This document shows positions 36,697 to 40,129 of a stretch of 40,129 nt of DNA, piece by piece; the stretch's first letter is position 1; each line of letters begins with the position of its first letter. The translations under genes were made by a program, and so were the position numbers. Under the pieces are notes generated by a model. It worked only from the letters and a program-made list of their open reading frames with translations. It searched no databases and was not told the origin of the DNA. The DNA is from Candidatus Woesearchaeota archaeon (GTDB lineage Archaea; Nanobdellota; Nanobdellia; Woesearchaeales; UBA119). The stretch is from the NCBI GenBank assembly GCA_030156615.1, contig JASGME010000010.1, positions 1 through 40,129 of the forward strand. The letters run 5' to 3'.

Positions 36697-36987
36697 TCAA
36701 TCTTCCTTATCTATGACCTCTGCTTCAACATCATATATCTTTTGGCTATCTCTTTTGTCTTCTCCTCTTTTCTTTCCTCTTTTATTATTTTCCTTTGTAG
36801 TTTTCTCGATTTTCCTCTTTTGCCTTGAAATCATAGTTCTGATTCTGATATAAGAAATGAGAGCAATAATAGCCCCTACAATAAATATAATTAAAAGCAG
36901 GATTACTTCTATCACAAATTTAAGAATTCGTAAAATCCACAAGCCAAGCCATTTAAGGAAGTCTATAATTCCGTTGAGCAATCTCAT
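36697..36987 (-). CDS. Small membrane protein with charged C-terminal tail
   Basis: Two adjacent hydrophobic segments followed by an RKKR-rich tail. Confidence 0.5.
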   Translation of the reverse strand: MRLLNGIIDFLKWLGLWILRILKFVIEVILLLIIFIVGAIIALISYIRIRTMISRQKRKIEKTTKENNKRGKKRGEDKRDSQKIYDVEAEVIDKED

Positions 36988-37011
36988 TATTCTAAAAAGA
37001 ATGATTTCATC

Positions 37012-38019
37012 TTATTTAACACTTGCTCTTCCAGCCAGAAAAATCTTGTTGCATTCATCAAGATAAGCCTGAGCAATCTCTTCATTATGTATGATTAAGA
37101 CATTTTCATCGTTTTTTTCATAGCCATTCTTAGAAGGGTTTGCCGAACCAGTAATTACGCTTTTGTTATCAATAACAAAAAATTTATTATGCATATTTGC
37201 CTTATTGCTATCAAGTCTTAATAAAATGTTCCCCTGCTCTTCTAGAACTGATACCTTGCTCCCAAGAATATTAACATTTCTGCTTTCTATAGTTCCATAT
37301 ACATTAATTCCAGAAGAAGAAAGCTCAATCAATTCATCGCTTAAGGCCTCATCTGTTAAGGCAAAAGCGGCTATACAGATATTCTGCTCTGCATTATTCA
37401 GTGTATCTAAAACCTCTTTCCGACAATTATCTTCTGGGCAAAAGTAGAATTCAATTATCTCTTTACCATCAACAATGATTTTATTGAATTCATTGATTTC
37501 CTTTAATCCTGAATTAGAGTTTTCACCTTTTAATATCTCATTAAATTCATCAAAATAAGCCTCTGCGAGACAACCCGAGTTAATTATTAAAACATTGTTA
37601 TTATTCTTAAAGAAACCATTTTCTGTAGGGTTCAGCGAGCCAGTCAATACTGTTTCATTATCAAATATACAAAATTTGTTATGCATTAATCCACTTCCAT
37701 AAATACATTCTGAGTTGTACTCATTAATACAATTGTCTTCATCTATTAGAAGACTTAAATCAGTTGATTCTTCAATCACTTTATAAATTTCATAATCTAA
37801 GTCATAAAAAGCACAATAGACTTCATCTGAAGACGAGAAAAGTTGAATTACCCTGTTATAGCAGTCATCTGAAGGGCAGAATAAAATTTCCATAGAAAGA
37901 TTTTCTTCAATGCAGGCATCAGTTAGATAAAAAAATCCAGTAATTCCTTCCTCTCCAAAAAAGGTACAGAGAATAAGAATAACTATTATTGAAACAACTA
38001 TGAATCTTTTTCTCATCAT
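37012..38019 (-). CDS. Secreted or membrane-anchored phospholipase D-superfamily protein (two HKD motifs)
   Basis: HNKFCIFDNETVLTGSLNPTENG and HNKFFVIDNKSVITGSANPSKNG; N-terminal signal anchor. Confidence 0.9.
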   Translation of the reverse strand: MMRKRFIVVSIIVILILCTFFGEEGITGFFYLTDACIEENLSMEILFCPSDDCYNRVIQLFSSSDEVYCAFYDLDYEIYKVIEESTDLSLLIDEDNCINEYNSECIYGSGLMHNKFCIFDNETVLTGSLNPTENGFFKNNNNVLIINSGCLAEAYFDEFNEILKGENSNSGLKEINEFNKIIVDGKEIIEFYFCPEDNCRKEVLDTLNNAEQNICIAAFALTDEALSDELIELSSSGINVYGTIESRNVNILGSKVSVLEEQGNILLRLDSNKANMHNKFFVIDNKSVITGSANPSKNGYEKNDENVLIIHNEEIAQAYLDECNKIFLAGRASVK

Positions 38020-38095
38020 AGTTGTTTTTAAATCATTGCTGCTTTAAGAAGATTTTTAATGTTTATTCGTGATTTTTACTTCTTCAAAGAATAAT

Positions 38096-38106
38096 TTATT
38101 ATATAA
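38096..38106 (+). promoter_or_regulatory. TATA-like box upstream of first hairpin unit, locus 2
   Basis: AT-box TTTATTATATAAC, centre about 27 nt upstream of the hairpin start at 38129. Confidence 0.4.
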
Positions 38107-38128
38107 CTTATGTATCTTCTTTTTCATT

Positions 38129-38178
38129 GCCGAGGTCGCATACACAAACTTCCCTTCGGTCGTTTGGTCGCGACCTCT
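38129..38178 (+). repeat. tRNA-Ser-associated 50-nt hairpin unit, locus 2 copy c
   Basis: Identical 50-nt unit to copy b. Confidence 0.92.
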
Positions 38179-38233
38179 AGATAAACAGAAGATATTAATA
38201 TTCACAACATTTTGTTTTGTTCAGTTAAATATT

Positions 38234-38283
38234 GTCTGGGTCGCATACACAAACTTCCCTTCGGTCGTTTGGTCGCGACCTCT
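38234..38283 (+). repeat. tRNA-Ser-associated 50-nt hairpin unit, locus 2 copy d
   Basis: GTCTGGGTCGCATACAC... diverged only in the first 7 nt; rest identical; exactly 105 bp after copy c. Confidence 0.9.
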
Positions 38284-38338
38284 AGATAAGCAAAACTCAT
38301 AAATATCTATGTTGTTTCGATTAGAATTGCTTGAAACT

Positions 38339-38421
38339 GCCGAGGTCGCATAACTTGGTATTGCGCAGGCCTGGAGAGCCTGTCCCTTTTGGGATTCTGG
38401 GTTCAAATCCCAGCCTCGGCG
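38339..38421 (+). tRNA. tRNA-Ser (anticodon GGA)
   Basis: Same fold as 31117-31199 with two differences: T34 to G34 and one base in the variable-arm loop. Confidence 0.93.
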
Positions 38422-38422
38422 T

Positions 38423-39184
38423 TTAATTTTTTATTATCTCCTTAAACAAATCTTCTTTGAGTTTTGAGTAACAAAAATCTGCAACAGGTTCAAGATTAAC
38501 TATGTCTGCTCTATTGTATTCTATCAATTTCTCCAAATAATTCTTATTCCTTGTAGAATAAAACATCTCCCAAAGATAAACAGCATCTCCTCCTCTAACC
38601 TCTTTGATTTTATTATCTCTCTGTATATTAAGCATCTTTTCAATATTCTTCAATCCTCCTTTTAATCCTAATCTATTGCAAGCAAAACGAAGATCAATGT
38701 GAGGCACTCGTGGAAAAACATCTCCAAATTTTCTCTTTATAAGAGGTAAATCAAAGCATGAGCCATTGAATGTTATAATAATTTTGAAATCCTTTAAAGC
38801 TTCTTTCAAATTATGCCTATCAAGATTATAGCCCTTGACAAAACTGATTGATTGTTCTCCATCGTATAATCCAATTACAGTGATGTCTCCATAATATACA
38901 GAGGTTTCAATATCGAGATAAACAGCCTCATTCTTAAAGGTTTTAAACAACCTCCATGACTCAGAGCTTGGAAAATTGAAGAAAAAGAAAGAAGCGTCTC
39001 TCTCTTCCAAGGCTAAACTAGAATGTTCCAGTTCAATATCATGTTCCATTTTTCTCTCTTTTGAGATTCCTTTTATCTCTTTTGCATCTATAAAATCTCT
39101 CCAATTAATAATTCCTCTTCTCCAAAGATTAGCCTCCTTCTGTCTCCCGAATCCTTTTAAATGAATGAAGCTTGAATCAATCAT
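38423..39184 (-). CDS. YprB-like RNase H-fold exonuclease (DEDD type)
   Basis: AVYLDIETS, ITFNGSCFDLPLIKRKF, HIDLRFACNRLGLKGGLKNIEKML, YNRADIVNL. Confidence 0.85.
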   Translation of the reverse strand: MIDSSFIHLKGFGRQKEANLWRRGIINWRDFIDAKEIKGISKERKMEHDIELEHSSLALEERDASFFFFNFPSSESWRLFKTFKNEAVYLDIETSVYYGDITVIGLYDGEQSISFVKGYNLDRHNLKEALKDFKIIITFNGSCFDLPLIKRKFGDVFPRVPHIDLRFACNRLGLKGGLKNIEKMLNIQRDNKIKEVRGGDAVYLWEMFYSTRNKNYLEKLIEYNRADIVNLEPVADFCYSKLKEDLFKEIIKN

Positions 39185-39235
39185 CTTGCTTAGAAAGTAG
39201 CAATCTTTTTATAGTTTTACTACCCTATTTGTCCA

Positions 39236-40129
39236 ATGGTTGAAAAAAATAAGCTAATATCTCAATATGATAAGTTTGAAAAGGTAAATGACATCTTTGT
39301 TGTTAAGTATAAAAAGCCAATATCTAAATACGCTAGTGGCTATATGTTTGAGCTTCGTGTTGGCGATTCTTCAAAAGAGATTAATCTAAAGTATTGGGGT
39401 CCAGATAATCAGGAGGCCGTAGAAAAGCTCTATGATTCAATAAAGCCAAACTCTGTTGTTCTCGTTGAAGGAATAATAAAGGATTATAAAGGCAAGTTAG
39501 AATTGAATGCTTCATCAATAAATGTATTGAAAGAAGGAGAATATCCAGCTGATGCCTTTCTAAGAAAAAGCGATGAGGATATTGAAGCAATGTTGAAAGA
39601 GCTTAATACCTTCATTTCAAAAATAGAGAATCCACAATTAAAAAAACTAATTTATTCTTTCTTTTCAGATAAGGAATTCTTAGAGCAGTTTAAGAATCAT
39701 CCGGCTTCAATTTATAAGCATCAGGGATATTTAGGCGGGTTGCTTGAGCATACTTTGCATGTAATTAAAATCTGTGATTTAATGAGCACAATTTATCCAA
39801 AGCTTAACAGAGATTTGCTTATCACTGGTGCTGTTTTACACGATATCGGTAAGCTGAGAGAGTTAGATTATACAAATAATGTATTTGCTACTGAAGAAGG
39901 AAGATTAATAGGACATCTCATACAAGGTTTTCAAATGATTTCAGAAAAGATGAATCAATTAGCAATAGATGAAACCATTAAGAATAAGGTACTTCATATG
40001 ATTTTAGCTCATCATGGGAAGAAGGAGTATGGTTCTCCAAAAGAACCGATGTTCCCGGAAGCTCTATGCCTCTATCTTGCAGATGAGATGGACGCAAAAT
40101 TGTTTTCTATGATTGAGTTCAAGGATAAG
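39236..40129 (+). CDS. YhaM-like OB-fold + HD-domain 3'-5' exoribonuclease (partial, runs off the window)
   Basis: Hand-translated MVEKNKLISQYDKFEKVNDIFVVKYKKPISKYASGYMFEL...; HQGYLGGLLEHTLHVIKICDL, TGAVLHDIGKLREL, LAHHGKKEYGSPKEPMFPEA. Missing from ORF track because no stop occurs in the window. Confidence 0.85.
   Translation, partial: MVEKNKLISQYDKFEKVNDIFVVKYKKPISKYASGYMFELRVGDSSKEINLKYWGPDNQEAVEKLYDSIKPNSVVLVEGIIKDYKGKLELNASSINVLKEGEYPADAFLRKSDEDIEAMLKELNTFISKIENPQLKKLIYSFFSDKEFLEQFKNHPASIYKHQGYLGGLLEHTLHVIKICDLMSTIYPKLNRDLLITGAVLHDIGKLRELDYTNNVFATEEGRLIGHLIQGFQMISEKMNQLAIDETIKNKVLHMILAHHGKKEYGSPKEPMFPEALCLYLADEMDAKLFSMIEFKDK

Noticed and set aside
38069-38302. ORF with repeated VAYTNFPSVVWSRPLDKQ peptide
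   Set aside because: It is a translation of the hairpin units in one frame; the tRNA-linked structure explains the repetition, and no start-site or coding signal supports it.
31117-38421. Mobile element or genomic island bounded by the two tRNA-Ser genes
   Set aside because: The interval contains core ribosomal protein genes and no integrase or transposase, so an island is not supported; tRNA duplication is simpler.
39381-39590. Minus-strand ORF
   Set aside because: Lies inside the YhaM-like partial gene on the plus strand, which has clear OB and HD motifs.

Overview
This is an AT-rich archaeal chromosome segment. The small ribosomal, replication and translation genes, short intergenic gaps, archaeal-type tRNA synthetases and many small orphan proteins fit a DPANN-type archaeon (Woesearchaeota/Pacearchaeota-like). 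That placement is an inference; no database was used. Core genes read from the translations: aIF2-gamma, S6e, ValRS, RFC large subunit, GlyRS, cytidylate kinase, Nre-type repair protein with a C-terminal PIP-like motif, Topo VI B and A, FKBP/SlyD-type PPIase, and S19e, L39e and L31e. Features absent from the ORF track: (i) two near-identical class II tRNA-Ser genes (anticodons UGA and GGA), each preceded by two tandem units with an exact 105-bp period; each unit is a 50-nt GC-rich hairpin whose 5' arm copies the first 14 nt of the tRNA, and the two 55-bp spacers occur in swapped order at the two loci; (ii) a 56-aa histone-fold-like protein at 29514-29684(-); (iii) a basic/acidic microprotein pair at 213-405(-); (iv) a YhaM-like OB+HD protein truncated by the right window edge; (v) a long structured hairpin at 14-93. 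Other points of interest: an LspA-like signal peptidase II, tandem HIT proteins that both lack the catalytic histidine, a PARP-like orphan, an AAA+/coiled-coil gene pair, three local paralogues, and an H1-like tail fused to a Yip1-like membrane domain. The tRNA-Ser hairpin arrays are the best candidate for something undescribed.
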